Assembly (NCBI GenBank): GCA_965197395.1
Contig: OZ240205.1
Location: 248,001 to 312,000, forward strand
Origin: CAZYFH01 sp965197395
GTDB taxonomy: Bacteria; Acidobacteriota; Vicinamibacteria; Vicinamibacterales; UBA8438
Reading direction: 5' to 3'
Length of the DNA stretch: 64,000 nt
Part shown: positions 17,390-25,725 of the stretch, in pieces
Position numbering within the stretch: position 1 is the first letter of the stretch
How the letters are laid out: every line of letters starts with the position of its first letter
Notes under the pieces: model-generated
What the model was told of the DNA's origin: nothing
Databases searched by the model: none
Seen by the model: the letters and a program-made list of their open reading frames with translations, nothing else
Made by a program: the position numbers and the translations under genes

Positions 17390-17395
17390 ATAATG
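17390..17395 (+). promoter_or_regulatory. Candidate -10 element before gmhA
   Basis: A perfect TATAAT stands out in GC-rich DNA 104 bp upstream of the gmhA GTG. It sits just after a GGCCGGCC-rich stretch that could end the previous transcript. No good -35 hexamer is visible at 16-18 bp, so a regulated or extended promoter would be needed. Confidence 0.35.
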
Positions 17396-17447
17396 AGCCG
17401 GCCTTCAGGTCACCCACGGCGCGGAGGGATGGTAAGGAGTCCGCCGC

Positions 17448-17504
17448 GTGCCGTTCGCCGGCGACGTGCCGATCACCAACATGGAGTACGTGCGTGCGGC
17501 CTAG
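17448..17504 (+). other. Possible 18-codon upstream ORF
   Basis: GTG at 17448 lies 8 bp after AAGGAG (17434-17439) and opens an 18-codon frame (MPFAGDVPITNMEYVRAA) ending in TAG at 17502-17504. The end overlaps the proposed gmhA start at 17494, so it could couple translation into gmhA. Nothing proves that it is translated. Confidence 0.25.
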
Positions 17505-18138
17505 CCCACCCGTGCCGGCGTTCTGGCAGCGCGCCGCTATGGAGCGCGCCGAGCTCTACGCGACGCTCTCGACAGGCAGCCTCGGCGCGGCCACGGAGCA
17601 GTTGGTCGACCTGATCGCGTCGACGCTGGCCCGCCGTGGGCGCGTGTTGTTGTGCGGAAACGGCGGAAGCGCGATGGCCGCGCAACACGCGGCAGCCGAG
17701 TGGATCGGGCGGTTCTCGACGAACCGGCCCGCCCTGCCGGCGATCGCGCTCACGACGGATCAGGCGGTGCTCACCGCGGTCGGCAACGACTTCGGCTTCG
17801 ATCGCGTGTTCGAGCGACAGATCGACGCCCTGGCGCAACCAGGCGACGTGGTCATCGGCATCAGCACGAGCGGAGCGTCGGCCAACGTCGCCAAGGGCCT
17901 CGGTGCGGCGGCGCGGTGCGGGGCATGCACGGTCGCGCTGCTGGGCCGCGTGCGCGGCCGCGTCGGACGCGCGGCGGATCTGGTGCTGCTGGTCCCGGCG
18001 CCGACCGTTCCGCTGATTCAAGAGGCCCACGAGTGTGTGCTCCACGTCGTGTGCGACGAGGTCGAGGGGAGGCTGCGGAAGGAACGCCGCGGTCGTCGCG
18101 GCGGCCCGCGCGCGACCCGAGGAGGGTCGCGTGGCTAG
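17494..18138 (+). CDS. gmhA: Phosphoheptose isomerase (sedoheptulose 7-phosphate isomerase)
   Basis: This SIS-domain isomerase converts sedoheptulose 7-phosphate to D-glycero-D-manno-heptose 7-phosphate, the first step to ADP-heptose. The motifs LLCGNGGSAMAAQHAAAEW, ISTSGASANVAKGL and QEAHECVLHVVCDEVE are all present; the latter contains the family Glu/His zinc/active-site residues. GTG 17494 is preceded by GGAG at 7 bp; GTG 17512 and ATG 17539 are alternatives. The Arg-rich C-terminal tail is slightly long. The gene overlaps hldE by 8 bp. Confidence 0.9.
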   Translation: MRPSPPVPAFWQRAAMERAELYATLSTGSLGAATEQLVDLIASTLARRGRVLLCGNGGSAMAAQHAAAEWIGRFSTNRPALPAIALTTDQAVLTAVGNDFGFDRVFERQIDALAQPGDVVIGISTSGASANVAKGLGAAARCGACTVALLGRVRGRVGRAADLVLLVPAPTVPLIQEAHECVLHVVCDEVEGRLRKERRGRRGGPRATRGGSRG

Positions 18139-19642
18139 TGTCCCGCGACGACGAGACGGGCGGGTTCCCCCGCCCATCCTCGTCGTGGGCGACCTCATCT
18201 GCGACCACTACATCTGGGGCGATGTCGAACGCGTCTCGCCCGAAGCGCCGGTGCAAGTCCTCCGCTGGGAGCGCGAGGCGAACCGGGCCGGCGGAGCCGC
18301 CAACGTGGCCCTGAACCTCGCAGCGCTCGGTTGCGAGGTCCGCCTGGGTGGCGTCGTCGGTCACGATGCCGAAGACCGATGGCTCCTGGGCGCGCTCGGG
18401 CGCGGTGGCATCGACACGGCGGCGGTGGTGAAGTCGACGACACGCGCCACGACCCGCAAGGATCGCATCATCGCGCGCGGGCAGCAACTGCTGCGCGTCG
18501 ACCGCGAGGAGCGCCAGCCCCTCGCCCCGCGCGACGAACGCGCGCTTCTGGCCGAGCTCGGTCGGCACCGGCACCGGGCCGCCGGCATCGTCGTGTCGGA
18601 CTACGCCAAGGGTGTGCTGAGCCGGAGGGTCCTCGCACGACTGCTCCGTCCGACAGGTCGTGCTCGCCACCGGCCACGCGTGCTGGTCGATCCCAAGGGA
18701 TCGGACTTCACCCGGTATCGCGGAGCGGACATCCTCACGCCGAACGAGCGCGAGCTCAGGAAAGCGACGCCCGAGGCGGACGCGACTCCCCAGGGAGCCG
18801 ACGGGGCGCTCGTGGCGCGAGCCCGCGCCGTGCACGCGTCGACCGGCGCGCGCGCGCTGCTCGTCACGCGAGGGCGACACGGCATGGACCTGTTCGAGTT
18901 CGGCGCGGATCGGCCGACGCAGGTGCACGTCCCTGTCTTCCAGACCCACGAGGTGTTCGACGTCACGGGGGCAGGGGACACGGTGGCGGCAGTCATGGCG
19001 CGTGGCGCATTCGACGGTCAACCACTCGCCGAAGCCGCCCGTATGGCCACGGTGGCCGCCGGGCTCGTCCTCGGCTCGGTCGGCACCAGCGTCGTCGATC
19101 GCGACGCGCTCGAGCGTCTGCGCCACGGACCGTCGGCGCCGTCGGGCACCAAGATCCTGACGCGGGCCACACTCAAACGCCGCGTCGCGGACGCCCGAGC
19201 GCATGGCGCCCGGGTGGTCCTGACCAACGGCTGCTTCGACGTGTTGCACGCGGGCCATTTGCATCTGCTTCAGCGCGCGCGCGCGCTCGGCGACCTGGTG
19301 GCGGTCAACGACGACCGGTCGGTGCGTCGGCTCAAGGGCCGGACGCGGCCGCTCGTCAACCAGGACGACCGGGCCGAGCTCCTCGCGGCGTTGCACGTCG
19401 TCGACTACGTCACGATCTTCCGGGAGCCGACGCCACTCCGTGTCATCGAGGCCGTGCGACCGGACGTCCTCGTCAAGGGCGCCGACTACGCTATCGACGA
19501 GGTCGTCGGCCGCGAGGTCGTGGCCCGTAACGGGGGCCGGGTCGAGCTCATCGCCTTGCTGCCGGGCGTGTCGACCACCGCGCTCGTCAAGGATCGACCC
19601 ACGTCGCACGCAACGAACACGAGGCGGAGGGCTCAGAGATGA
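18131..19642 (+). CDS. hldE: Bifunctional heptose-7-P kinase / heptose-1-P adenylyltransferase
   Basis: This is a fused two-domain enzyme of ADP-heptose synthesis (503 aa from GTG 18131; AGGAGG precedes it). The N-terminal PfkB-type kinase has RAGGAANVALNLAALG and the catalytic DVTGAGDTVAAV. The C-terminal nucleotidyltransferase has the HxGH signature in NGCFDVLHAGHLHLLQ and VLVKGADYAIDEVVGREVV. Between the two steps GmhB (here at 51363) must remove a phosphate. It overlaps gmhA and the following gene. A second, split version of these two activities lies at 58852-60386. Confidence 0.95.
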   Translation: MASVPRRRDGRVPPPILVVGDLICDHYIWGDVERVSPEAPVQVLRWEREANRAGGAANVALNLAALGCEVRLGGVVGHDAEDRWLLGALGRGGIDTAAVVKSTTRATTRKDRIIARGQQLLRVDREERQPLAPRDERALLAELGRHRHRAAGIVVSDYAKGVLSRRVLARLLRPTGRARHRPRVLVDPKGSDFTRYRGADILTPNERELRKATPEADATPQGADGALVARARAVHASTGARALLVTRGRHGMDLFEFGADRPTQVHVPVFQTHEVFDVTGAGDTVAAVMARGAFDGQPLAEAARMATVAAGLVLGSVGTSVVDRDALERLRHGPSAPSGTKILTRATLKRRVADARAHGARVVLTNGCFDVLHAGHLHLLQRARALGDLVAVNDDRSVRRLKGRTRPLVNQDDRAELLAALHVVDYVTIFREPTPLRVIEAVRPDVLVKGADYAIDEVVGREVVARNGGRVELIALLPGVSTTALVKDRPTSHATNTRRRAQR

Positions 19643-20592
19643 CCCGTCCGCCGCATCCGGCCCTCGACATGGCCGCCGCGACGATGGTGCCGATCGCGCA
19701 GAGGCCCAGCAAGGTCACGCACGAGCACCTGGTCGACCCCGCCACCTACCAGTCGTCGAACCGGTCCCTCGAACGGATGCTGCCGCCAACGTTGAAGAGC
19801 GCGGACCTGACAGCGATTGCCGACGCCTGGGCGGCGGCGGTGACCGAACGACGCGCCGTGATCCTGGGGATGGGCGCGCACCCAATCAAGGTGGGGCTGA
19901 GTCGACTGATCGTGGATCTGATCGAGCGTGGATGGCTCGGCGCGGTCGCGGGCACCGGCGCTGTCGGCATCCATGACTGGGAGATGGCGACCGCTGGACA
20001 CACCTCCGAGGACGTCGCCGATGGGCTCCGAAGCGGGATGTTCGGCATGGCCGCTGAAACCGCCGAGGCTTACTGGGCCGCCGTTGCGCTTGCTGACCGC
20101 GAGGGATACGGGCTGGGCCAGGCCGTGGGCCGACGACTCGCCGAGGCGGCGCCCGAATTCGGCCGGCTGAGCGTGCTGGGTGCGGCCTACGAACACGACG
20201 TACCGGCGACCCTTCATGTCACGTTCGGGGCCGACACGGTCCACATGGCCCCGCAGCAAGACGCGGCAGCGCTCGGACGCGCCGCCGTGCGCGACTTTGG
20301 CGTATTCGCGGAAGCAGTGACCCGGCTCCACGATGGCGGCATTTATCTCAACCTGGGGTCGGCCGTGACGCTGCCGGAAGTCTTCCTCAAAGCGGTCAAC
20401 ATCGCGCGCAACGTCACCGGCCGACCACACCGGCTCGTGACCGCCAACCTCGATATGGTCCAGCACTATCGGCCGGCCCACAACGTCGTCGACCGGCCCA
20501 CGCAGCCGGACGGCCGTGGCTACAGCATCACCGGACACCACGAGATCCTGTTCCCGCTGCTGTACGCGATGGTGCGCGACCGTCTCTCCTAG
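19639..20592 (+). CDS. Deoxyhypusine-synthase-like protein of a heptose operon
   Basis: This 317-aa protein overlaps hldE by 4 bp. It contains a Rossmann-like core (AVILGMGAHPIKVGLSRLIV...GWLGAVAGTGAVGIHDWE) and the order of conserved blocks resembles deoxyhypusine synthase, an NAD-dependent enzyme of eukaryotes and archaea. Bacteria generally lack its eIF5A substrate. Related proteins next to hldE/gmhA are known in deltaproteobacteria as conserved hypotheticals. It may act on a polyamine, a sugar or NAD; function is not established. The assignment rests on pattern similarity recalled from the family, not on an alignment. The stop TAG at 20590-20592 overlaps the IS630 target TA. Confidence 0.6.
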   Translation: MTRPPHPALDMAAATMVPIAQRPSKVTHEHLVDPATYQSSNRSLERMLPPTLKSADLTAIADAWAAAVTERRAVILGMGAHPIKVGLSRLIVDLIERGWLGAVAGTGAVGIHDWEMATAGHTSEDVADGLRSGMFGMAAETAEAYWAAVALADREGYGLGQAVGRRLAEAAPEFGRLSVLGAAYEHDVPATLHVTFGADTVHMAPQQDAAALGRAAVRDFGVFAEAVTRLHDGGIYLNLGSAVTLPEVFLKAVNIARNVTGRPHRLVTANLDMVQHYRPAHNVVDRPTQPDGRGYSITGHHEILFPLLYAMVRDRLS

Positions 20593-21779
20593 TGTCCTGT
20601 AACAGAAATAAGTAAACGGTTTATGGTGCCTCGACGTATTCCTCGCAGGAGGTGCACGTGAGAGGTCCTGCCCCGGTGACAGTGACCGTCAGTGACGACG
20701 AACGGCAACGGCTCGACTCGTGGGCCCACCGGTCGCGCAGTGCCCCGCAGGTGGCGCGGCGCGCCCGCATCATTCTGGCGTGTGCCGCCGGCCGCTCGAC
20801 GACGAGCATCGCCAAACGGTTCCACGTCTCGCGGACCACGGTGTGCAAGTGGCGCACACGCTTCGTGCGCGATCGCCTGGAGGGACTGATCGACGAACCG
20901 CGTCCGGGCACGCCTCGGCGGATTACCGATGCGCAGGTGGAGCAGGTGGTGATTGCAACCCTGGAAACCACGCCTCGCGGGGCGACGCAGTGGAGCACGC
21001 GCGATATGGCGAAGGCGACGGGCCTGAGTCACATGACCATCCAGCGCATTTGGCAGGCGTTTGGATTGCAGCCGCATCGCAGCGAGACCTTCAAGCTGTC
21101 GCCAGACCCGCAGCTGGTCGAGAAGGTGCGCGATATCGTCGGGCTGTACGTGAATCCGCCGGACCATGCCCTTGTGCTCTGCGTGGACGAGAAATCGCAG
21201 ATTCAGGCGTTGGATCGGACGGCCCCCCTGCTGCCGATGCAACCCGGGCAGGCCGAGCGGCGCACGCATGATTATCGGCGGCACGGAACGACCTCGCTGT
21301 TTGCGGCCCTCGACGTCAAGACGGGCGAGGTGCTCGCCGAAATGCACCAGCGGCATCGCTCGATCGAGTTCCGCAGGTTCCTCGATGCGATCGACGCGCA
21401 CGTCCCCGCCGACCTGGACGTGCACCTGATCGTTGACAACTACGGGACGCACAAAACCGCGATCATTCAGCGCTGGTTGGCCAAGCGCCCGCGGGTCCAC
21501 CTGCACTTCACACCGACCTATGGGTCCTGGATGAACCTGGTCGAACGTTGGTTCGCGGCGCTGACGACGAAGCAGCTTCGCCGCGGCGCCCACCGGAGCG
21601 TCGCGGCCCTCAAACGCGCGATCCAAGAGTTCATCGAGGTGACCAATGAGCAACCGACGCCGTTCGTCTGGACCAAGAGTGCCGACGACATCCTCGCGAG
21701 CATCGCCCGGTTTGCTCGGCGAACGCTGGCTGCACACCCAGCATGACAACTGTTCGCGAACCACTGTTACGGGACACTA
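20590..21779 (+). mobile_element. IS630-family insertion sequence
   Basis: Terminal inverted repeats AGTGTCCTGTAACAG (20591-20605) and CTGTTACGGGACACT (21764-21778) differ at one base. They are bounded by the TA dinucleotide at both ends, the family's target duplication. The element is about 1.19 kb and carries one intact transposase. It sits exactly at the stop codon of the upstream gene in the palindrome CTCCTAGGAG; the stop codon is recreated on either side of the insertion. Confidence 0.9.
20652..21746 (+). CDS. IS630 family transposase
   Basis: This is a 364-aa DDE transposase starting at GTG 20652 (GTG 20658 possible) after GGAGG. The N-terminal helix-turn-helix region has RRARIILACAAGRSTTSIAK and VSRTTVCKWRTRF. 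The catalytic triad is likely Asp in LVLCVDEKSQIQAL, Asp in HLIVDNYGTHK and Glu in SWMNLVERWF. The frame is full length and undamaged, so the element could be active. Confidence 0.95.
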   Translation: MHVRGPAPVTVTVSDDERQRLDSWAHRSRSAPQVARRARIILACAAGRSTTSIAKRFHVSRTTVCKWRTRFVRDRLEGLIDEPRPGTPRRITDAQVEQVVIATLETTPRGATQWSTRDMAKATGLSHMTIQRIWQAFGLQPHRSETFKLSPDPQLVEKVRDIVGLYVNPPDHALVLCVDEKSQIQALDRTAPLLPMQPGQAERRTHDYRRHGTTSLFAALDVKTGEVLAEMHQRHRSIEFRRFLDAIDAHVPADLDVHLIVDNYGTHKTAIIQRWLAKRPRVHLHFTPTYGSWMNLVERWFAALTTKQLRRGAHRSVAALKRAIQEFIEVTNEQPTPFVWTKSADDILASIARFARRTLAAHPA

Positions 21780-21786
21780 GGAGCCC

Positions 21787-23175
21787 GTGGTGAGGCTCGC
21801 CTGGTTCACGCCGCTCCCCCCTGCACGATCGGGTGTCGCCACATACTCCGCCGAGCTCTTGCCGTCCCTCGCCGCGCGACACGAGATCGAGGTGTTTGTT
21901 GACACGGCACCAGACGACGCGGACGCACCCGCCCACGTGGCCGCGGTCTCGAGCGCGCACGACTTCGTCTGGAAACACGCCCGCCGCCCGTACGAGCAGA
22001 TCGTGTATCAGCTCGGCAACGCGACGTGCCACGACTATCTGTGGCCGTATCTGACACGCTACCGCGGTGTCGTCGTGATGCACGACGCCCAGCTGCACCA
22101 CGCACGGGCGCGAGCGTTGCTCCAGCAGCGACGCGCCGCCGACTATCGGGATGAGCTGAGATTCGACCACCCTGATGCACCGCCCGACATCGCCGAGCTC
22201 GGCGTGCAGGGCCTGCTCGGAAGCCTGACGTATTGGTGGCCCATGCTGCGTGTGCCGATACGGGCCGCCACGCTTGTCGCCGTCCATAGCGAGTGGCTCG
22301 CACAGCGGCTGCGGGACCAGTACCCGGGAACGGCCATCGAAGCCGTGCGCATGGGCGTGCCCGACCCTCGGACGCTGGATGCCTCATCGGCGGCGGACCG
22401 CGAGGCGATCCGCGCACGGCTCGGTGTCGCGCCCGACGCCGTCGTGTTCGCCGCCTTCGGCGGAGTTACGCCCGAGAAGCGGATTCCACAGATCATCCGA
22501 GCGTTTGCCGCGGTGGCAGACGACCTGCCCGGATGCCGGCTGCTACTCATCGGTGCCGAAGCCACCCACTACGACGCGCGTGCCGACGCGGCGTCGCGCG
22601 GTGTCAGTGCCCACGTCATCTTTACCGGCTTCGTCGACGATGCCGAGCTCGCAGGTCTCGTCGCCGAGGCCGACATCTGCCTCTGTCTTCGCTGGCCGAG
22701 CGGTGGCGAGACATCTGCCTCCTGGCTTCGCTGCCTGGCCGCCGGCAAGCCGACCGTGATCACCGATCTCGCCCACCACGGCGGCGTGCCCACGCTCGTC
22801 ACCCGCGGCACGTGGACACCGTCACACCTGGGCGCGCTCAGCGACGGGGCAACCAAACGCCCAGAGCCCGTGGCCGTTTCCATCGACCTCCTCGACGAAG
22901 ACCGCTCGCTCGCCATCGCGATGCGGCGCCTCGCGAGAGACCCCGGCGGGTGCCGACGGCTCGGACAGGCCGCGCGCGCGTATTGGGAGCAGCACCACCG
23001 GGTCGAACAGATGGTTGACGACTACGAGCACGTGCTCACGCTCGCCAACCGGCACACGCCACGACCGACCGGAGCGCTTCCGACTCATCTGACAGTCGAT
23101 GGCACCGAGCACGCGCGAGCGCTCCTGGAACCATTCGGGGAGGAACCCGATATCCTCGTCGACGAGGGGAGCTAA
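21787..23175 (+). CDS. GT4-family glycosyltransferase
   Basis: This is a 462-aa GT-B enzyme starting at GTG 21787 (GTG 21790 possible): VRLAWFTPLPPARSGVATYS. The donor-site region AAFGGVTPEKRIPQIIRAF...LLIGAEA and the later SGGETSASWLRCLAAGKPTV are GT4-like. The start lies 8 bp to the right of the IS630 terminal TA, inside a TAGGAGCCCGTGGTG sequence also found at 58787. The IS may therefore separate it from the promoter it once shared with hldE. Confidence 0.8.
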   Translation: MVRLAWFTPLPPARSGVATYSAELLPSLAARHEIEVFVDTAPDDADAPAHVAAVSSAHDFVWKHARRPYEQIVYQLGNATCHDYLWPYLTRYRGVVVMHDAQLHHARARALLQQRRAADYRDELRFDHPDAPPDIAELGVQGLLGSLTYWWPMLRVPIRAATLVAVHSEWLAQRLRDQYPGTAIEAVRMGVPDPRTLDASSAADREAIRARLGVAPDAVVFAAFGGVTPEKRIPQIIRAFAAVADDLPGCRLLLIGAEATHYDARADAASRGVSAHVIFTGFVDDAELAGLVAEADICLCLRWPSGGETSASWLRCLAAGKPTVITDLAHHGGVPTLVTRGTWTPSHLGALSDGATKRPEPVAVSIDLLDEDRSLAIAMRRLARDPGGCRRLGQAARAYWEQHHRVEQMVDDYEHVLTLANRHTPRPTGALPTHLTVDGTEHARALLEPFGEEPDILVDEGS

Positions 23176-23237
23176 CCGTCTTTCGAGCAACACGTTACCT
23201 TGACGGAACACCCGGCCGGCGGTACGCTGTCAGGGCC

Positions 23238-23438
23238 GTGAACATCGTGCTCAACGGCGAATCCTACGAAGCTCCCGGTCCTGTGAGCGTCAGTCGATTG
23301 TTGGCACGCCTCGACATCGATCCGCGCCGTGTCGCCGTCGAACACAACCTCGTGGTCGTCAAGAAGGCCGCCTACGACTCGACCATGGTCAGGACGGGTG
23401 ACGCGGTGGAAGTGGTGAACTTCGTTGGCGGCGGATAG
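23238..23438 (+). CDS. thiS: Sulfur carrier protein ThiS
   Basis: This 66-aa ubiquitin-like protein of thiazole synthesis ends in the required Gly-Gly (NFVGGG), which is thiocarboxylated by ThiF and donates sulfur to ThiG. The body (MNIVLNGESYEAPGPVSVS...VVVKKAAYDSTMVRTGDAVEVV) is typical. The ATG at 23238 has weak Shine-Dalgarno support. The 62-bp upstream gap shows no TPP-riboswitch sequence. It is followed after 2 bp by thiG. Confidence 0.92.
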   Translation: MNIVLNGESYEAPGPVSVSRLLARLDIDPRRVAVEHNLVVVKKAAYDSTMVRTGDAVEVVNFVGGG

Positions 23439-23440
23439 CA

Positions 23441-24223
23441 ATGCCTGACGACCTTCTGACGATCGCCGGCACATCGTTCGCCTCGCGTTTGATTGTCGGC
23501 ACCGGCAAATACGCGTCGAACGCGGTCATGGTGAAGGCCCACGAAGCGTCGGGGGCCGAGATGGTCACGGTCGCCGTGCGCCGCGTGAACATCTCCGACC
23601 GCGGGCGCGAATCACTGCTCGACCACATCGACACGAGCAAGTACACGCTGCTGCCCAACACGGCCGGCTGCTATACGGCGGAGGACGCGATCCGCACCGC
23701 ACGCCTCGCCCGCGAGGCTGGTCTGTCCCGCTGGGTCAAGCTCGAGGTGATTGGCGACGAGAAGACGCTGTTTCCTGACAACGAAGCGCTCGTCGACGCC
23801 ACGCGCGTGCTCGTGGCGGAGGGTTTCGTCGTCCTCCCCTACACCAATGACGATCCGGTGACATGCCGCAAGCTGGAAGACGCCGGGGCCGCCGCCGTGA
23901 TGCCGCTCGGGGCTCCCATTGGGTCTGGGCTCGGCATCCAAAACCCGAACAACATCCGCATCATCAAGGAGTTCATTCGGGTGCCCGTCATCGTCGACGC
24001 GGGGGTCGGTACCGCCTCGGACGCCGCGATCGCCATGGAGCTCGGCGTCGATGGGGTCCTGATGAACACCGGAATTGCTGGGGCGCGGGATCCAGTCGAT
24101 ATGGCTGAATCGATGAAGCTGGCAGTGCACGCCGGTCGTCTCGCCTACCTCGCCGGACGCATCCCGCGCAGGCTGTACGCGACGGCGTCGAGCCCGCTGG
24201 AGGGCGTCCCCGGCGGGTCGTGA
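23441..24223 (+). CDS. thiG: Thiazole synthase ThiG
   Basis: This 260-aa (beta/alpha)8 enzyme makes the thiazole phosphate of thiamine from DXP, dehydroglycine and ThiS-thiocarboxylate. The Schiff-base Lys is in RWVKLEVIGDEKTLFPD. The phosphate-binding PLGAPIGSGLGIQNP and DAGVGTASDAAIAMELG are conserved. It lies immediately after thiS and overlaps the next gene by 4 bp (GTGA). No other thi gene is in the window. Confidence 0.96.
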   Translation: MPDDLLTIAGTSFASRLIVGTGKYASNAVMVKAHEASGAEMVTVAVRRVNISDRGRESLLDHIDTSKYTLLPNTAGCYTAEDAIRTARLAREAGLSRWVKLEVIGDEKTLFPDNEALVDATRVLVAEGFVVLPYTNDDPVTCRKLEDAGAAAVMPLGAPIGSGLGIQNPNNIRIIKEFIRVPVIVDAGVGTASDAAIAMELGVDGVLMNTGIAGARDPVDMAESMKLAVHAGRLAYLAGRIPRRLYATASSPLEGVPGGS

Positions 24224-25716
24224 CCGGCCCACAGATGTTCAGACGCACGGTCACCCAGGACGACCTCGCGCAGCTCAAGCGCAAGCGCGAAGAGGCCGAC
24301 CGCGCGTACAACCAGGCGCTCGGCGCGCTCGACGAAGCGCTCCTGACCCCTCTCGACCTGCCGCATCCGCCGCCGCCCTTCGATGACTTCCAAGTGTCCC
24401 CGCTCAACGCGGGATGGCAGCTCGTCGGGCCGGACGGACCGGACCTTGGCGGCGGCTGGCGCCAGCGACTCAACGGCCTCGTCTGGCGATTCGTGGGGCC
24501 GATGATCCAGCGGCAACAGGCGTTCAACGCCAACGTCGTCGACCACGTCAACCGCAACGTCGCCACGTCCCGAGAAACGCAGAAGGCCGCCACCAGCGTC
24601 ATCGCGCTCTTGCGCGACGAGCTCGACGCGCTCCACGACTTCCAGTCCCTGCTCGTGCAGTATCTCCAGAGGATCACGCCGTTCGTTGACACGAAGGATT
24701 ACGAGTTCAATGGACTGGCCCGGCGGGTCGCCGAGGACGCATCCGCGCTCGCGCACGATCTCGATCAGCGCACGCGTGGCATCATCGGCGCCCTCGACGG
24801 CGCGTCCAACGAGCAGCGCATGCGCGCGGAGGCCGGGATCGCCCGCGAGCAGCGGTTTACGCAGCACGTCGAGGAGCTCCGCACGACCGTCGGACAGCTG
24901 CAGCATGGACTGTTGGCGATTCGATCGGAGCTGGATCGGCCCGGCGCGGAGCGCGCGATCGGATCGGACAACGGCGGTCGCTCCGAGGCGCTTGACCGCG
25001 CGCTCGACGCGTACACCTACGTCGGCTTCGAGAACATCTTCCGTGGAGCCCAGGACGAGATCCGCGCGCGATTGACCGACTACGTACCGCTGTTTCGTGG
25101 CGCCGCAGAGGTGTTGGATCTCGGGTGCGGACGCGGAGAGTTCCTGGATCTCCTACGCGAGGAAGGGGTGTCGGCCAGCGGATTGGACATGAACAGCGAG
25201 ATGGTCGAGGAATGCCGCACCCGCGGGCTCGAAGCCACGGTGGGTGACGCCCTGTCCTACCTGACCACCCTCCCGGACGGCGCGCTCGGTGGTCTGTTTG
25301 CCGCACAAGTGATCGAGCACCTCGAGCCGGCGTATTTGATCCGCTTGCTGGCCGTGGCGTTTCGCAAGCTTCGACCCGGATCGACAATCGTGCTCGAGAC
25401 CATCAATCCCGCCTGCTGGTTCGCGTTCTTCGATGGCTACATCCGAGACATCACCCACGTGCGGCCGCTCCACCCGGACACGCTCAAGTACCTGCTCGCA
25501 GCGAGCGGCTTTCAGCGCACGTCGATCCGTTATAGCGCGCCGTACCCCGAGGACGGGAAGCTGCGCCACGCAGAGGTACCGAGCGATCCGGTCGGCGCCC
25601 CCGACGACAACGGCCTCGCCGCCGCGCTCTCCGTGGTCAACGCGAACGCCGACAAGCTGAACCAGCTCCTGTTCACCCACCTCGACTACGCGGCGGTCGG
25701 GGAGCGGCTGACCTAG
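24220..25716 (+). CDS. Coiled-coil methyltransferase, WbdD-like
   Basis: This 498-aa protein starts at GTG 24220. Residues 1-250 are helical with heptad-like stretches (DDLAQLKRKREEADRAYNQA; QRFTQHVEELRTTVGQLQHG). Residues about 265-460 form a class I methyltransferase: motif I VLDLGCGRGEFLDLLREEGV, then AAQVIEHLEP. This arrangement resembles enzymes that methylate the non-reducing end of O-antigens to end chain growth (WbdD class), but no kinase domain is seen. Overlap with thiG is probably positional rather than functional. The next gene is an O-antigen ligase/polymerase-like gene, supporting a glycan role. Confidence 0.75.
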   Translation: MTGPQMFRRTVTQDDLAQLKRKREEADRAYNQALGALDEALLTPLDLPHPPPPFDDFQVSPLNAGWQLVGPDGPDLGGGWRQRLNGLVWRFVGPMIQRQQAFNANVVDHVNRNVATSRETQKAATSVIALLRDELDALHDFQSLLVQYLQRITPFVDTKDYEFNGLARRVAEDASALAHDLDQRTRGIIGALDGASNEQRMRAEAGIAREQRFTQHVEELRTTVGQLQHGLLAIRSELDRPGAERAIGSDNGGRSEALDRALDAYTYVGFENIFRGAQDEIRARLTDYVPLFRGAAEVLDLGCGRGEFLDLLREEGVSASGLDMNSEMVEECRTRGLEATVGDALSYLTTLPDGALGGLFAAQVIEHLEPAYLIRLLAVAFRKLRPGSTIVLETINPACWFAFFDGYIRDITHVRPLHPDTLKYLLAASGFQRTSIRYSAPYPEDGKLRHAEVPSDPVGAPDDNGLAAALSVVNANADKLNQLLFTHLDYAAVGERLT

Positions 25717-25725
25717 CAGCGCGTC

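Noticed and set aside
23176..23237. TPP riboswitch before thiS
   Set aside because: The gap is only 62 bp and lacks the conserved CTGAGA and late-arm sequences of the THI element.
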